A DNA stretch of 64,000 nt, taken from Serpentinicella sp031432315. GTDB taxonomy: Bacteria; Bacillota; Clostridia; Peptostreptococcales; Natronincolaceae. Positions 26,005 through 34,678 of this stretch are shown piece after piece. The position numbers were made by a program, and so were the translations under genes. The notes under the pieces are model-generated. The model made no database searches. It worked only from the letters and a program-made list of their open reading frames with translations, and was not told the origin of the DNA. Position 1 is the stretch's first letter. Each line of letters starts with the position of its first letter. The stretch is from positions 1 through 64,000 of the forward strand of contig NZ_JAVKGO010000013.1 in the NCBI RefSeq assembly GCF_031432315.1. Reading direction: 5' to 3'.

Positions 26005-28367
26005 TGGAAGTGTCAAAAACGTATAATTTCAAAACAAAAGCAGAAACGTTAAAATATTTACAAAAACATGACTTGGAAGATGCAAGAGTCCTTCCTATAT
26101 ACATCGCTAGCAGAAAAGATTATTTCATAAATGAGAAACAACGTCTAAAAGAAATACAAGAATATTTTGATAATGAATACCTTATCATACGTTCTTCATC
26201 AAAGAGTGAAGATACGATTGAAACCTCTAGTGCTGGTAAATTTCATACAGAATTAAATGTTTACAAGAATGATATTGAGGCTTTAAGACAAGCACTTACA
26301 AAAGTATTTTTATCTTATGGCAGAGTAGAAGATGATGATGAAGTATTAATTCAACCAATGTTAAAAGATCTTAAATATTCTGGGGTTGTATTTACTGCTG
26401 ATATAGATACGTTAGCACCTTATTACATTATAAATTATGATGAAGGGAAAACTAGTGATACTGTTACTAGTGGGAAAACTAATGCTTTAACAACGAATAT
26501 TGTTTACAAACACAAACCTATTAGTCGAGGAAACAATTTAGTTAATAAAGTTATCAAATCATGTAAAGTGTTAGAAAAAATTTTTAATAACTCTTTTTTA
26601 GATATTGAATTTGGAGTAGATGGGAGAGAAAATATATTCATCTTTCAGGTTCGACCTATTGTTAAGTCTGGCAAGAAAGATTTATCGAATATTAACTTAG
26701 ATGATCCATTAAAAAAAATGAAAAAAAAGATAAAGAAATTGTCTTCACCTCACCCAAATTTACTAGGTAGAAAAGCTATTTTTGGTGTAATGCCTGATTG
26801 GAATCCAGCTGAGATAGTAGGGTTAAGACCTAAGAAGCTTGCAATATCCTTATATAAAGAATTAATTATGGATAATATATGGGCATATCAACGAGATAAC
26901 TATGGTTATAGAAATTTGCGGTCTCACCCACTTTTAATCTCTTTCTTGGGTGTTCCCTATATAGATGTGAGAGCTTCATTTAACTCATTTATACCGAAAA
27001 CGTTGAATGAAAATATAGCTGAAAAATTAATGGATTTTTATCTTCATAGACTAAGTGAAATTCCTACATATCATGATAAAGTTGAATTTGAAATTGTACA
27101 TTCTTGTTATTACTTAAATTTAGCAGATAAATTAGAAGATTTATTACCCTATGGATTTACTAAAAATGAAATTAAAAGAATAGAGTTTGCATTACTTGAA
27201 ATGACAAATAACATCATTGATCCTAAAGATGGATTGTATAAAAAAGACCTTCAAAAAGTTAGTATATTAGAAAAGAAATATGAAAAAGTGATGAACTCTG
27301 ATCTAGCTATTGTAGATAAAATCTACTGGTTAAGTGAAGATTGCAAAAGATATGGAACGCTACCTTTTGCTGGAATTGCAAGAACTGGATTTATAGCAAT
27401 ACAGTTTTTAGAATCGTTAATATCTATGGGTATTATGACTCGGGAAGAATATAATTCCTTTATGAACTCTTTGAACACAATTAACAAACAGATGAATGTG
27501 GATTTGTTAAGTGTATCCAAAAATAAAATGAAAAAACAAGACTTTCTAAATAAATACGGTCATATAAGACCAGGTACATATGACATTTTATCATTAAGAT
27601 ATGATGAGGATTTCGATAATTACTTTAATGTTGATCAGATGGAAATATCTATCGAGGAAAAATTCGAGTTTACTAATAAACAAATGAGAGAAATAGATCA
27701 GGCATTACAAGAAAATGGAGTTCAGATTAATTCAGACGAGTTAATTACATTTATTAGGGAAGCTATTGAGGGCAGGGAGTATGCAAAATATATTTTTACT
27801 AAATCTCTTAGTAGAATTATCCAACTTATTATAACCTTTGGAAATAAGTACGGATTTAACAGAGACGATTTAGCTTTTTTAGATTTTCAACGCATAAAAG
27901 AACTATATTCAACGCTAGATCACAGAGATGTAAAAGATATTTTCAAACAAGATATTAATAAGAATAAGGAGTTTTATGTATACACAGAAGCAGTGAAGTT
28001 ACCCAGTGTAATTATAGAAGCAGAAGATATTTATCATTTTTCTTTGCTTTTAGAAGAGCCTAATTATATAACATTAAAGAAAGTGCGAGAAAAAATTATT
28101 TTAGAAAATAAAATAAAAAATAGCAATCTGAAAGGAAAGATAATTTTCATAGAATCAGCAGATCCTGGATATGATTTTTTATTTTCTAAAAATATAGGGG
28201 GACTAATAACACAATTTGGAGGGGCCAACTCTCATATGGCTATTCGTTGTGCTGAATTAGGAATACCTGCTGTAATAGGAGCTGGTGAAAAAAATTTTAA
28301 AACATGGTCTAGAGCGGATACACTCGAAATAGATGCTCTGAACAAACAGGTTCGGGTGATATCATGA
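26004..28367 (+). CDS. PEP-synthase-like protein, candidate L-glutamine kinase
   Basis: A 787-residue protein with an N-terminal ATP-grasp domain of the PEP synthase/PPDK type (YLIIRSSSKSEDTIETSSAGKFHTELNV near residue 52), a long middle domain, and a C-terminal swivelling phosphohistidine domain (FGGANSHMAIRCAELGIPAVIGAG near 745) with the catalytic His in SHM. The PEP-binding TIM barrel of true PEP synthases is missing. This three-part build is that of C. jejuni Cj1418, which phosphorylates glutamine on the amide. The start overlaps the preceding stop (TGATG); GTG 26001 or GTG 26010 are alternatives. It overlaps the next gene by four bases. Confidence 0.8.
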   Translation: MEVSKTYNFKTKAETLKYLQKHDLEDARVLPIYIASRKDYFINEKQRLKEIQEYFDNEYLIIRSSSKSEDTIETSSAGKFHTELNVYKNDIEALRQALTKVFLSYGRVEDDDEVLIQPMLKDLKYSGVVFTADIDTLAPYYIINYDEGKTSDTVTSGKTNALTTNIVYKHKPISRGNNLVNKVIKSCKVLEKIFNNSFLDIEFGVDGRENIFIFQVRPIVKSGKKDLSNINLDDPLKKMKKKIKKLSSPHPNLLGRKAIFGVMPDWNPAEIVGLRPKKLAISLYKELIMDNIWAYQRDNYGYRNLRSHPLLISFLGVPYIDVRASFNSFIPKTLNENIAEKLMDFYLHRLSEIPTYHDKVEFEIVHSCYYLNLADKLEDLLPYGFTKNEIKRIEFALLEMTNNIIDPKDGLYKKDLQKVSILEKKYEKVMNSDLAIVDKIYWLSEDCKRYGTLPFAGIARTGFIAIQFLESLISMGIMTREEYNSFMNSLNTINKQMNVDLLSVSKNKMKKQDFLNKYGHIRPGTYDILSLRYDEDFDNYFNVDQMEISIEEKFEFTNKQMREIDQALQENGVQINSDELITFIREAIEGREYAKYIFTKSLSRIIQLIITFGNKYGFNRDDLAFLDFQRIKELYSTLDHRDVKDIFKQDINKNKEFYVYTEAVKLPSVIIEAEDIYHFSLLLEEPNYITLKKVREKIILENKIKNSNLKGKIIFIESADPGYDFLFSKNIGGLITQFGGANSHMAIRCAELGIPAVIGAGEKNFKTWSRADTLEIDALNKQVRVIS

Positions 28368-29026
28368 AAAAAATATTAGTGTCACAGCGAATTATAGAAA
28401 ATGAAAGCTATTATGAAGTTAGAGATGCATTAGATATAAACTGGGGACGTTTTATTAGAGAGATTGGTGCTGTGCCTATAATCCTTCCTAGTGAATATGA
28501 CAGTACTAGCTTTATAAGTAATTTTGATATACAGGGAATCATACTTACTGGTGGAAATAATCTAGGATCCCTAACAAAAAAAGCAGTTGATATTAAAAGA
28601 GATACTCTTGAAAAAAATCTAATAGATTATGCTATTTACAATAAGATACCTATATTAGGTGTTTGTAGGGGGATGCAAATAATTCTTGATTCTTTTGGAT
28701 ATCCGCTTTATTCATTTAATAATCATGTAGCCGTACAACATGAAATAAATGTTTCAAAAAATACTAAGTATTACAATATATTAAATAGACAGGAGAAAGT
28801 TAATTCATATCATGAATATGCTATTAGTAGTCATCTATTTAATAAGATAAATTGTGATAAACATACACGTTCTAAATTACAAATTTCTGCAGTTTCAAAA
28901 GATGGTATTGTAGAAGCAGTTGAACATCCTACGAGTATGATTTATGCACAAATGTGGCATCCAGAGAGAGAAAAACCATTTAAGGAAAGTGACTTATTAT
29001 TATTTAAAAATCATTTTGATTTGTAA
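28364..29026 (+). CDS. Class I glutamine amidotransferase-like hydrolase, candidate gamma-glutamyl-CDP-amidate hydrolase
   Basis: A 220-residue class I glutamine amidotransferase-like enzyme (peptidase C26/PuuD group). The nucleophile elbow is ILGVCRGMQIILDSFG with the Cys near residue 102. The His and Glu partners lie in AQMWHPERE near residue 200. Here it stands alone without a synthase partner, which fits a hydrolase of gamma-glutamyl compounds. In C. jejuni the counterpart Cj1417 splits CDP-L-glutamine to cytidine diphosphoramidate and glutamate. Its ATG overlaps the stop of the preceding kinase gene, so the two are translationally coupled. It ends the glycosylation island. Confidence 0.8.
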   Translation: MKKILVSQRIIENESYYEVRDALDINWGRFIREIGAVPIILPSEYDSTSFISNFDIQGIILTGGNNLGSLTKKAVDIKRDTLEKNLIDYAIYNKIPILGVCRGMQIILDSFGYPLYSFNNHVAVQHEINVSKNTKYYNILNRQEKVNSYHEYAISSHLFNKINCDKHTRSKLQISAVSKDGIVEAVEHPTSMIYAQMWHPEREKPFKESDLLLFKNHFDL

Positions 29027-29078
29027 TAAAATACTAATTAGTAAAAGCAGATAACTTTTGTCGGTTTAAACTAATTAA

Positions 29079-29099
29079 TTGTTTCAAACTAAGAAACAA
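29079..29099. promoter_or_regulatory. Candidate operator upstream of gabD
   Basis: A perfect 7-bp inverted repeat TTGTTTC-N7-GAAACAA lies just upstream of a TATAAT box at 29128-29133. It looks like a repressor site; the regulator is unknown. Confidence 0.45.
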
Positions 29100-29107
29100 A
29101 ACCTGTG

Positions 29108-29165
29108 TACCTCCATTTAATTTTGGGTATAATTAATTATACGAAAAAATGATGGAGGTATTTTT
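29108..29165 (+). promoter_or_regulatory. Hairpin hiding the gabD ribosome binding site
   Basis: TACCTCCAT (29108-29116) pairs perfectly with ATGGAGGTA (29152-29160), the Shine-Dalgarno region, followed by five T residues and the ATG. The TATAAT box (29128-29133) lies in the loop. Transcripts reading in from the glycosylation island could fold it, while those started locally could not. The layout copies the one at flgM. Confidence 0.45.
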
Positions 29166-30605
29166 ATGAAAAGCTATAAAATTTATATCGACGGACAATG
29201 GATAGAGTCAATGAACAAAGAACAAATTACTGTAACCAATCCAGCCACAGGAGAGGTTGTTGGATATGTACCAAAAGTCGGTGAAACTGAAACGAAAAAG
29301 GCAATTGATGCAGCTAATAATGCGTTTAAAAGCTGGTCAACAACAACAGCTTCTGAAAGAGCAAATTATTTATGGAAGCTTTATCATTTGTTACTGGAGA
29401 ATAAAGAGGATATAGCAAGAACTATGACAATGGAACAAGGAAAACCGTTACAAGAAGCCATTGGGGAAGTAATGTATGCTGCGGGATTTGTTCAGTGGTA
29501 TGCAGAGGAAGCGAGGAGGGTTTATGGAGAAACAATTCCAGCTTCAAAAGAAAATAAAAGAATTCGAGTTTTAAAACAAGCTGTAGGGGTGGTAGCAGCT
29601 ATTACTCCTTGGAATTTTCCCGCTGCCATGATTACGAGAAAGTTAGCACCTGCATTAGCAGCTGGATGTACCATGGTAATTAAACCAGCGTCTCAAACAC
29701 CAATTACAGCAATAAAGATAATGGATCTGTGTGAAAAGGCAGGATTCCCAAAAGGCGTTGTTAACTTAGTTACTGGAAATGCAAATGAAATTGGTAAAAC
29801 AATTATGTCTGATTTTAGAGTTCGCAAGCTCACTTTCACAGGATCAACGGAGGTAGGTAAGATATTAATGGGCCAAGCGGGAGAAACAGTAAAACGTATT
29901 TCTTTAGAGCTTGGTGGACATGCCCCATTCATTGCCTTTGAGGATGCGGATTTAGATAAAGCGGTTACCGGTGCATTAGCATCAAAGCTAAGAAATTGTG
30001 GTCAGGTTTGTGTAGCTTCGAATCGTTTTTATATACAAGAGAGTATTGTTGATAAATTTATAGAAAAGATAAAAAGTAAGCTAGCAGATTATCGTGTTGG
30101 TAATGGTTTGGAAGAAGGGGTTAATCTAGGACCATTGATTGACGAAAGTGTATACAATAAAGTAGAAAAACACATTGAAGATGCAGTGAATAAGGGAGCA
30201 AAAATTGAGTTTGGGGGAAAGGGATCCAAAGCTGAAGGAAATACCCCAGGACACTTTTTACAGCCTACCCTGTTATCAAATGTTACAGAAGATATGCTAA
30301 TTATGAAGGAAGAAACCTTTGGTCCAGTTATCCCAGTGTTGTCTTTCAAATCAGAGGAAGAAGTGATTGAAAGGGCAAACAATACCAATTATGGATTGGC
30401 AGCATACTTCTATACAGAATCTTTAGCCAGATCTATTCGAGTATCTGAAGCTTTAGATTACGGAATTGTCGGTGTAAATGATGGATCGCCTTCTACACCA
30501 GAAGCTCCTTTTGGTGGTTTTAAAGAAAGTGGATTAGGTCGAGAAGGTGGACACCATGGGATAGAAGGGTTTCTTGAGACAAAATATGTTTCTGTTCAGA
30601 TATAG
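29166..30605 (+). CDS. gabD: NAD(P)-dependent aldehyde dehydrogenase, succinate-semialdehyde type
   Basis: A 479-residue aldehyde dehydrogenase. ITPWNFPAAMITRKLAPALAAGCTMVIKPA binds the cofactor, FTGSTEVGK is the Rossmann loop, ELGGHAPF holds the general-base Glu and NCGQVCVA the catalytic Cys (C282). The pattern of conserved residues is closest to GabD/succinate-semialdehyde dehydrogenases (for example EVMYAAGFVQWYAEEARRVYGETIP). No GABA aminotransferase or related gene is adjacent, so the physiological substrate is not settled. It is monocistronic, with its own promoter region and a distal terminator near 30821. Confidence 0.85.
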   Translation: MKSYKIYIDGQWIESMNKEQITVTNPATGEVVGYVPKVGETETKKAIDAANNAFKSWSTTTASERANYLWKLYHLLLENKEDIARTMTMEQGKPLQEAIGEVMYAAGFVQWYAEEARRVYGETIPASKENKRIRVLKQAVGVVAAITPWNFPAAMITRKLAPALAAGCTMVIKPASQTPITAIKIMDLCEKAGFPKGVVNLVTGNANEIGKTIMSDFRVRKLTFTGSTEVGKILMGQAGETVKRISLELGGHAPFIAFEDADLDKAVTGALASKLRNCGQVCVASNRFYIQESIVDKFIEKIKSKLADYRVGNGLEEGVNLGPLIDESVYNKVEKHIEDAVNKGAKIEFGGKGSKAEGNTPGHFLQPTLLSNVTEDMLIMKEETFGPVIPVLSFKSEEEVIERANNTNYGLAAYFYTESLARSIRVSEALDYGIVGVNDGSPSTPEAPFGGFKESGLGREGGHHGIEGFLETKYVSVQI

Positions 30606-30617
30606 TTATACGAGATA

Positions 30618-30790
30618 AAAACCGAGATCCTTCACTATGTTCAGGATGACAAAATTATCACAAAATGTTTTAAAAATGCATAATTTCTTTAGTCTGACCA
30701 ATGTAAGAAATTAATTATTTTTAACTAAGCGACTGACACAAAACTTATTTTTGGTCATCTGCTTAAGATCCTTCACTATGTTCAGGATGA
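30618..30790. repeat. Family C repeats in reverse orientation with the 40-base element
   Basis: Two reverse family C copies (AGATCCTTCACTATGTTCAGG) lie at about 30625-30652 and 30766-30791. Immediately before the second is the 40-base unit TAAGCGACTGACAC...GGTCATCTGCTTA (30726-30765), also found at 11869-11908. Confidence 0.8.
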
Positions 30791-30820
30791 GAAAATGCAT
30801 AAAAGTATTATTATAAAGTT

Positions 30821-30864
30821 AAAGCTGTTGTCTTTATATTTAAGTAAAGATAACAGCTTTTTTA
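30821..30864 (+). terminator. Terminator downstream of gabD
   Basis: A 16-bp stem, AAAGCTGTTGTCTTTA (30821-30836) with TAAAGATAACAGCTTT (30845-30860), has one G-U pair and is followed by a T run. It lies 215 bases after gabD, beyond the inserted repeats. Confidence 0.75.
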
Positions 30865-30962
30865 TGCATAAATAGAAATATTTTTGTAAATATGTTGAAT
30901 ATATACTATAATAAATGAGTAAACATTCAAAGACGTGCATATTTATATAGAAACTTTAGGTT

Positions 30963-31159
30963 ACCTTCGAATGAATTCGAAGCTACAGGATAAACAATGA
31001 TTACGTCAAAAAAAGTAACAAACTTTATAAAAAGTTAGATAATTAAAACTAGGTTATTAAGAAAAATTTTATATTACTCAATGAAACCTTCGAATAAATT
31101 CGAAGCTACAAGGATAATCAAAGATTACGTAAAAAAGTAGAGGCGAATTCATTCGCCGG
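30963..31159. repeat. Palindromes A and A+B upstream of the RAYT gene
   Basis: A family A palindrome (CCTTCGAATGAATTCGAAG) with the tail CTACAGGATaaacaatGATTACGTCAAAAAA lies at 30963-31017. A composite A+B follows at 31086-31159: A, the same tail, then GTAGAGGCGAATTCATTCGCC. The composite is nearly identical to that at 31664-31735 on the far side of the transposase gene. Confidence 0.9.
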
Positions 31160-31192
31160 TTAAGACTGTCAAATAACAAAAGGAGATTAGTC

Positions 31193-31675
31193 ATGTCTCT
31201 GAAACATTATTATGAAGAAAATTGTTATTACTTTATTACTACTATAACTGAAAACAGAGAATCAATTTTTAAAGATCCCATTATATGTGACTTGTTAATT
31301 CACATACTTACTCAATACAAATTACAGTGTCCATTTAATTTAAAAGCATTTGTTGTTATGCCAGATCATATACATCTACTTCTACAACCAACTGGAAAAG
31401 AAAATATCTCAGAAATAATGAAGAAAGTTAAAGGGAGTTTTTCAAGATATTATAATAGATTACAGAAAAGAACAGGTAGTGTTTTTCAAAAAGGATTTTA
31501 TGATATGGCGATAAGAAATGATAATCAACTATTGGAAGTAATGGAATACATACATCATAATCCTTGTAAAAAAGGGATTGATTTAGTGCCAGAAGATTAT
31601 ACATACTCAAGTTATAACTTTTATTTTAATGCTGATAGAAAGTTTGAGTTGCTTATGATGGAAAGCTTCGAATGA
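31193..31675 (+). CDS. REP-associated tyrosine transposase (RAYT, Y1_Tnp family)
   Basis: A 160-residue HUH-type single-strand endonuclease/transposase of the IS200/IS605-like TnpA-REP group. The metal-binding HUH motif is MPDHIHLLL (His 59 and 61), and the catalytic Tyr is Y119 in EVMEYIHHNPCKKG, the standard RAYT signature. The end YTYSSYNFY is also typical. The gene is flanked on both sides by near-identical palindromes, and its TGA stop lies inside the downstream family A palindrome. RAYTs are domesticated enzymes thought to spread REP sequences. The RBS AAAGGAG is good and the frame intact, so it may be active. Confidence 0.93.
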   Translation: MSLKHYYEENCYYFITTITENRESIFKDPIICDLLIHILTQYKLQCPFNLKAFVVMPDHIHLLLQPTGKENISEIMKKVKGSFSRYYNRLQKRTGSVFQKGFYDMAIRNDNQLLEVMEYIHHNPCKKGIDLVPEDYTYSSYNFYFNADRKFELLMMESFE

Positions 31676-31735
31676 ATTCGAAGCTACAGGATATTCAAGG
31701 ATTACGTCAAAAAAGTAGAGGCGAATTCATTCGCC
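31664..31735. repeat. A+B composite palindrome overlapping the RAYT stop
   Basis: Family A at 31664-31683, the tail CTACAGGATattcaaGGATTACGTC, then family B (GTAGAGGCGAATTCATTCGCC) at 31715-31735. It has the same order and orientation as the copy at 31086-31159, so the transposase gene lies between direct repeats of about 73 bp. Confidence 0.9.
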
Positions 31736-31790
31736 ACAACAACAATATATTATGAGATACAATCATAAAAGTTTTATAGGAGGGAAAAAG

Positions 31791-33287
31791 ATGAGTCAAA
31801 AAAATGAACAATGGGGCAGTCGTTGGGGCTTTATTATGGCGGCTGTTGGTATGGCAATTGGTACCGGAAACATATGGCGTTTCCCGAGGGTAGCTGCACA
31901 AAATGGTGGTGGACCTTTTATTATTGCTTGGACAATTGCATTATTTGTATGGGCAATACCATTACTAATGGGTGAGATGGTAATGGGTAGAAAAACTGGT
32001 TTAGGTACAATTGGTGCTTTTAGAGACTTTGCTGGTAAGAAATATACTTGGATGGGAACTTGGGTAGCTGTAGTCTGTTTAGGAATTATGTTTTATTATT
32101 CCGTAGTAATGGGCTGGTGTATTAAATACTTTACTTTAGCTATATCAGGGACGTTTAAGCCAGGTATGGATACGGTGGCAACAGAGGCAATTTGGGACAC
32201 TTTCACAACAACACCGAGTCAAACAATTTTATTCCATTTTATTGCGATGATTATTGCAGGCCTCATTATATATCGTGGTGTTACGAAGGGAATAGAAAAA
32301 GCATCCAAAATTATGATTCCGACATTATTTATACTATTAGTTTTAGCAGCAATTAGAGCCATTACTTTACCTGGTGCTGCCCAAGGATTAGAATATTTAT
32401 TCAATCCTGATTTGAGCATGTTAACAGATCATAACATTTGGATTCAAGCCTTTACTCAGGCTGCTTGGTCTACAGGAGCCGGGTGGGGATTTATTATCAC
32501 CTATGCTGTTTATACAAAGCAAAAAGAGGATATTGGTGGAAACTGTTTAATTATGGGTTTTGGGGATCACTTAGGTGCATTAGTTGCTGGGATGACAGTT
32601 TTACCAGCAATATTTGCCTTGTCTTCAACACAGCAGTTTGCTGAAGAAGCCATGGCGCAAGGAAATACTGGTATTACATTTGTTTATTTATCTCAATTAT
32701 TTACGGAGATGCCTTTGGGTAATTTAATTGCAGCAATATTCTTTGGTGCAATGGCCTTAGCTGCACTTTCCTCTTTACTACCAATGATTGAAGTAGGCGT
32801 AAGAAACCTAATGGACATGGGCATTGAAAGAAAAAAAGCCACAATTTACATTGCTGTTGCAGGATTTATATTAGGTGTACCATCAGCCTATAGTCTACAC
32901 TTTATGGATAATCAAGATTGGGTATGGAGTATTGGATTACTAGTTAGTGGATTGTTTGTTGCCTTTGCACTAATTAAGTTTGGATTAGAAAAGGTAAGAA
33001 AAGAAGTAATCAACCTTGAAGGTGCTGATTTCAAGATTGGAAAATGGTGGTCAGTATTTGTAGGTTTATTCCCTGTGTTCTTTGTTGTGATCACTGGTTG
33101 GTGGTTATATCAGTCAACAACCTGGTACCCAGACACATGGTGGCATCCGTTTGAGAAAGAAAGTTTTGGAACAGTAATATTTCAATTTACAATTGTAATA
33201 GCCGCAGCTCTTGCACTGAACAATTGGTTAGCTAACAAGGTAGGAAAAGGACGAGATATTACAAAGGGTATAACTAAAGTCAAATAA
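31791..33287 (+). CDS. Sodium-dependent NSS-family amino acid symporter
   Basis: A 498-residue membrane protein of the neurotransmitter:sodium symporter family (LeuT fold). The first helix region WGFIMAAVGMAIGTGNIWRFPRVAAQNGGGPFI contains the unwound substrate/sodium site. About 11-12 membrane segments follow, including WSTGAGWGFIITYAVYT of helix 6. Substrate is probably an amino acid; methionine/alanine type is suggested by the small subunit gene just behind it. ATG 31791 is used because TAGGAGGG precedes it; the in-frame ATG at 31752 has no site and lies in repeat-derived sequence. Confidence 0.92.
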   Translation: MSQKNEQWGSRWGFIMAAVGMAIGTGNIWRFPRVAAQNGGGPFIIAWTIALFVWAIPLLMGEMVMGRKTGLGTIGAFRDFAGKKYTWMGTWVAVVCLGIMFYYSVVMGWCIKYFTLAISGTFKPGMDTVATEAIWDTFTTTPSQTILFHFIAMIIAGLIIYRGVTKGIEKASKIMIPTLFILLVLAAIRAITLPGAAQGLEYLFNPDLSMLTDHNIWIQAFTQAAWSTGAGWGFIITYAVYTKQKEDIGGNCLIMGFGDHLGALVAGMTVLPAIFALSSTQQFAEEAMAQGNTGITFVYLSQLFTEMPLGNLIAAIFFGAMALAALSSLLPMIEVGVRNLMDMGIERKKATIYIAVAGFILGVPSAYSLHFMDNQDWVWSIGLLVSGLFVAFALIKFGLEKVRKEVINLEGADFKIGKWWSVFVGLFPVFFVVITGWWLYQSTTWYPDTWWHPFEKESFGTVIFQFTIVIAAALALNNWLANKVGKGRDITKGITKVK

Positions 33288-33320
33288 TTTAAAATATAAT
33301 GATTTACTAGGAGGGGTTAA

Positions 33321-33422
33321 ATGTCAGGAGCATCTATAGCGATGATGGTTGTAACTCTAGGGTTTTATGGCATAGGATTTCTTTATTTAATCAATAAAGC
33401 CTTTAATATAAAAAAGAAATAA
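33321..33422 (+). CDS. NSS transporter small subunit (MetS family)
   Basis: A 33-residue single-pass membrane peptide with the sequence pattern MSGASIAMMVVTLGFYGIG then FLYLINKAFNIKKK. It matches the MetS family small subunits that accompany NSS transporters such as MetP of Corynebacterium. It starts 33 bases after the transporter stop with a clean GGAGGGG site and ends at a strong terminator. It is too short for ordinary gene finders. Its role as a transporter subunit is inferred from family and position. Confidence 0.85.
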   Translation: MSGASIAMMVVTLGFYGIGFLYLINKAFNIKKK

Positions 33423-33464
33423 AAATAGGGAACATGGTTTTTAGCCATGTTTCCTATTTTTATT
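33422..33464. terminator. Bidirectional terminator
   Basis: AAAATAGGGAACATGG (33422-33437) pairs with CCATGTTTCCTATTTT (33445-33460). It has T-rich tails on both strands and serves the NSS unit and the convergent aminotransferase gene. Confidence 0.85.
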
Positions 33465-34278
33465 TAGTATAGTTTATAATGTACTGAAGGATAAAGTCAT
33501 CATAAGCACCAATAAGTTTCTTAATCACAGGTAGTGTAGGAGATTGAAATGTGAAATCATCGACTGAAGAGATGGGTAGTATTTTTGGTGAAGTACCGGT
33601 TAAAAAAAGCCCATCTACTTCTTTAAGAAAATGCCGATGAATAGATTGTTCAACAACATGGATGTCTAATTGATTACATAGCTGAAGTATTCGTTCTCTT
33701 GTAATTCCCATCAGTACGTTTTCTGAGGGTGGAGTATAAAGGGTACTACCTTTTACAAAAAAGAGATTAGAACGGCTACCTTCTGTTATTTCTTCATGGC
33801 TATTTACCAACAGTGCTTCATAAGCTTCTAACTGTTTTAATTTTTTATTGATCTTTTCCCTAAAATTTAGCTGTATCATTTTTGCATTCGGATTTTCTCG
33901 CTCTGCCTGATATAAGATGCTATGTACCCCTTGATCATACAAATTTTTTGTTGGATATCTGCTTTCTAACAAAAATAGATATACTTGTGGGTTGCAGTCT
34001 AAATTATTTACTAAGATTTTAAAATTTTGACTGACTACATGATTCATTTCAATAAGCCTATGAATATCCTGCAGCAGTTGGTGGAGATCTATGTGCACAC
34101 TAGCATTTATAAGACTTAAAGATTTTTCTAAACGCTTAAGGTGTTCTTCAACAAATAATGGAACAGAATCAATCACACGGATTACTTCGTAAACTTGTTT
34201 TTGATTTGAAGATTCCCCTAGGTTTGGTTGAAAACCCTGTATAGGTTGACTATTTAAAATATAGTAATGATTTTTCAA
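33460..34278 (-). CDS. Class IV aminotransferase (D-amino acid / branched-chain / ADC lyase group)
   Basis: A 272-residue fold-type IV PLP enzyme. VYEVIRVIDSVPLFVEEHLKRLEKSL is the N-terminal signature, and EGSRSNLFFVKGSTLYTPPSENVLMGITRERIL is the phosphate-binding and substrate region (family E-x-x-x-S-N-x-F). The internal lysine in NFREKINKKLKQLEAYEALL is the PLP site. Whether it is a D-alanine, branched-chain or aminodeoxychorismate-type enzyme cannot be told by eye. The start is taken as TTG at 34278 because AAAGGAGGT lies eight bases before it; the upstream GTG at 34305 precedes that RBS. Confidence 0.82.
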   Translation of the reverse strand: MKNHYYILNSQPIQGFQPNLGESSNQKQVYEVIRVIDSVPLFVEEHLKRLEKSLSLINASVHIDLHQLLQDIHRLIEMNHVVSQNFKILVNNLDCNPQVYLFLLESRYPTKNLYDQGVHSILYQAERENPNAKMIQLNFREKINKKLKQLEAYEALLVNSHEEITEGSRSNLFFVKGSTLYTPPSENVLMGITRERILQLCNQLDIHVVEQSIHRHFLKEVDGLFLTGTSPKILPISSVDDFTFQSPTLPVIKKLIGAYDDFILQYIINYTK

Positions 34279-34337
34279 TATATAGTACCTCCTTTTACAA
34301 TGCACGAGTATGAATCATTATATAATGTTATTTTAAA

Positions 34338-34527
34338 TGAGGAAATTGCATAATTAAATTTAGTTGAATAAATATAAAAAATATACCTTCCCTGCTTCGA
34401 ATTTGTCGACTTGTTTGTTCACTATAAATTCAATGTTACAAGTCAACAAATGAGGCGCGACCTCAGGTAACATTTTTAAAATTTATTCTATGAAAACTTT
34501 CAATAATGGGATTATGCAATTTCCTCA
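34338..34527. mobile_element. MITE-like element, copy 2 (190 bp)
   Basis: This is the second copy of the element at 7669-7858 and has the same length. The left end TGAGGAAATTGCATAATTA is identical; the right end matches its complement over the outer 17 bases. The core is closely similar throughout (for example AAATATAAAAAATATACCTTCC and GCGACCTCAGGTAACATTTTT). Flanks AAAT/AAAT outside GAGG...CCTC suggest a 4-bp target duplication. It lies upstream of the flaG promoter. Confidence 0.85.
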
Positions 34528-34613
34528 AATATCAGTTTGCTTATTATTATTCCATTTTATCAAATAAGTCATATAAAAAAACATTCTTTTTACCTTTATT
34601 TCAATTAAAAAAC

Positions 34614-34641
34614 TAAACTTTATATTTAATTCTGCCGATAA
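34614..34641 (+). promoter_or_regulatory. Sigma-28 promoter of flaG-fliD-fliS
   Basis: CTAAAC with TAAA at 34614-34617, 16 bases, then GCCGATAA at 34634-34641. This is a full consensus match and the best in the window. Confidence 0.9.
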
Positions 34642-34678
34642 AATAGTAAAGAAGAATGTATATTTAGGAGGGATCCGC

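Noticed and set aside
26004..28367. Phosphoenolpyruvate synthase
   Set aside because: The C-terminal PEP/pyruvate-binding barrel is missing; only the ATP-grasp and phosphohistidine domains are present around a different middle domain.
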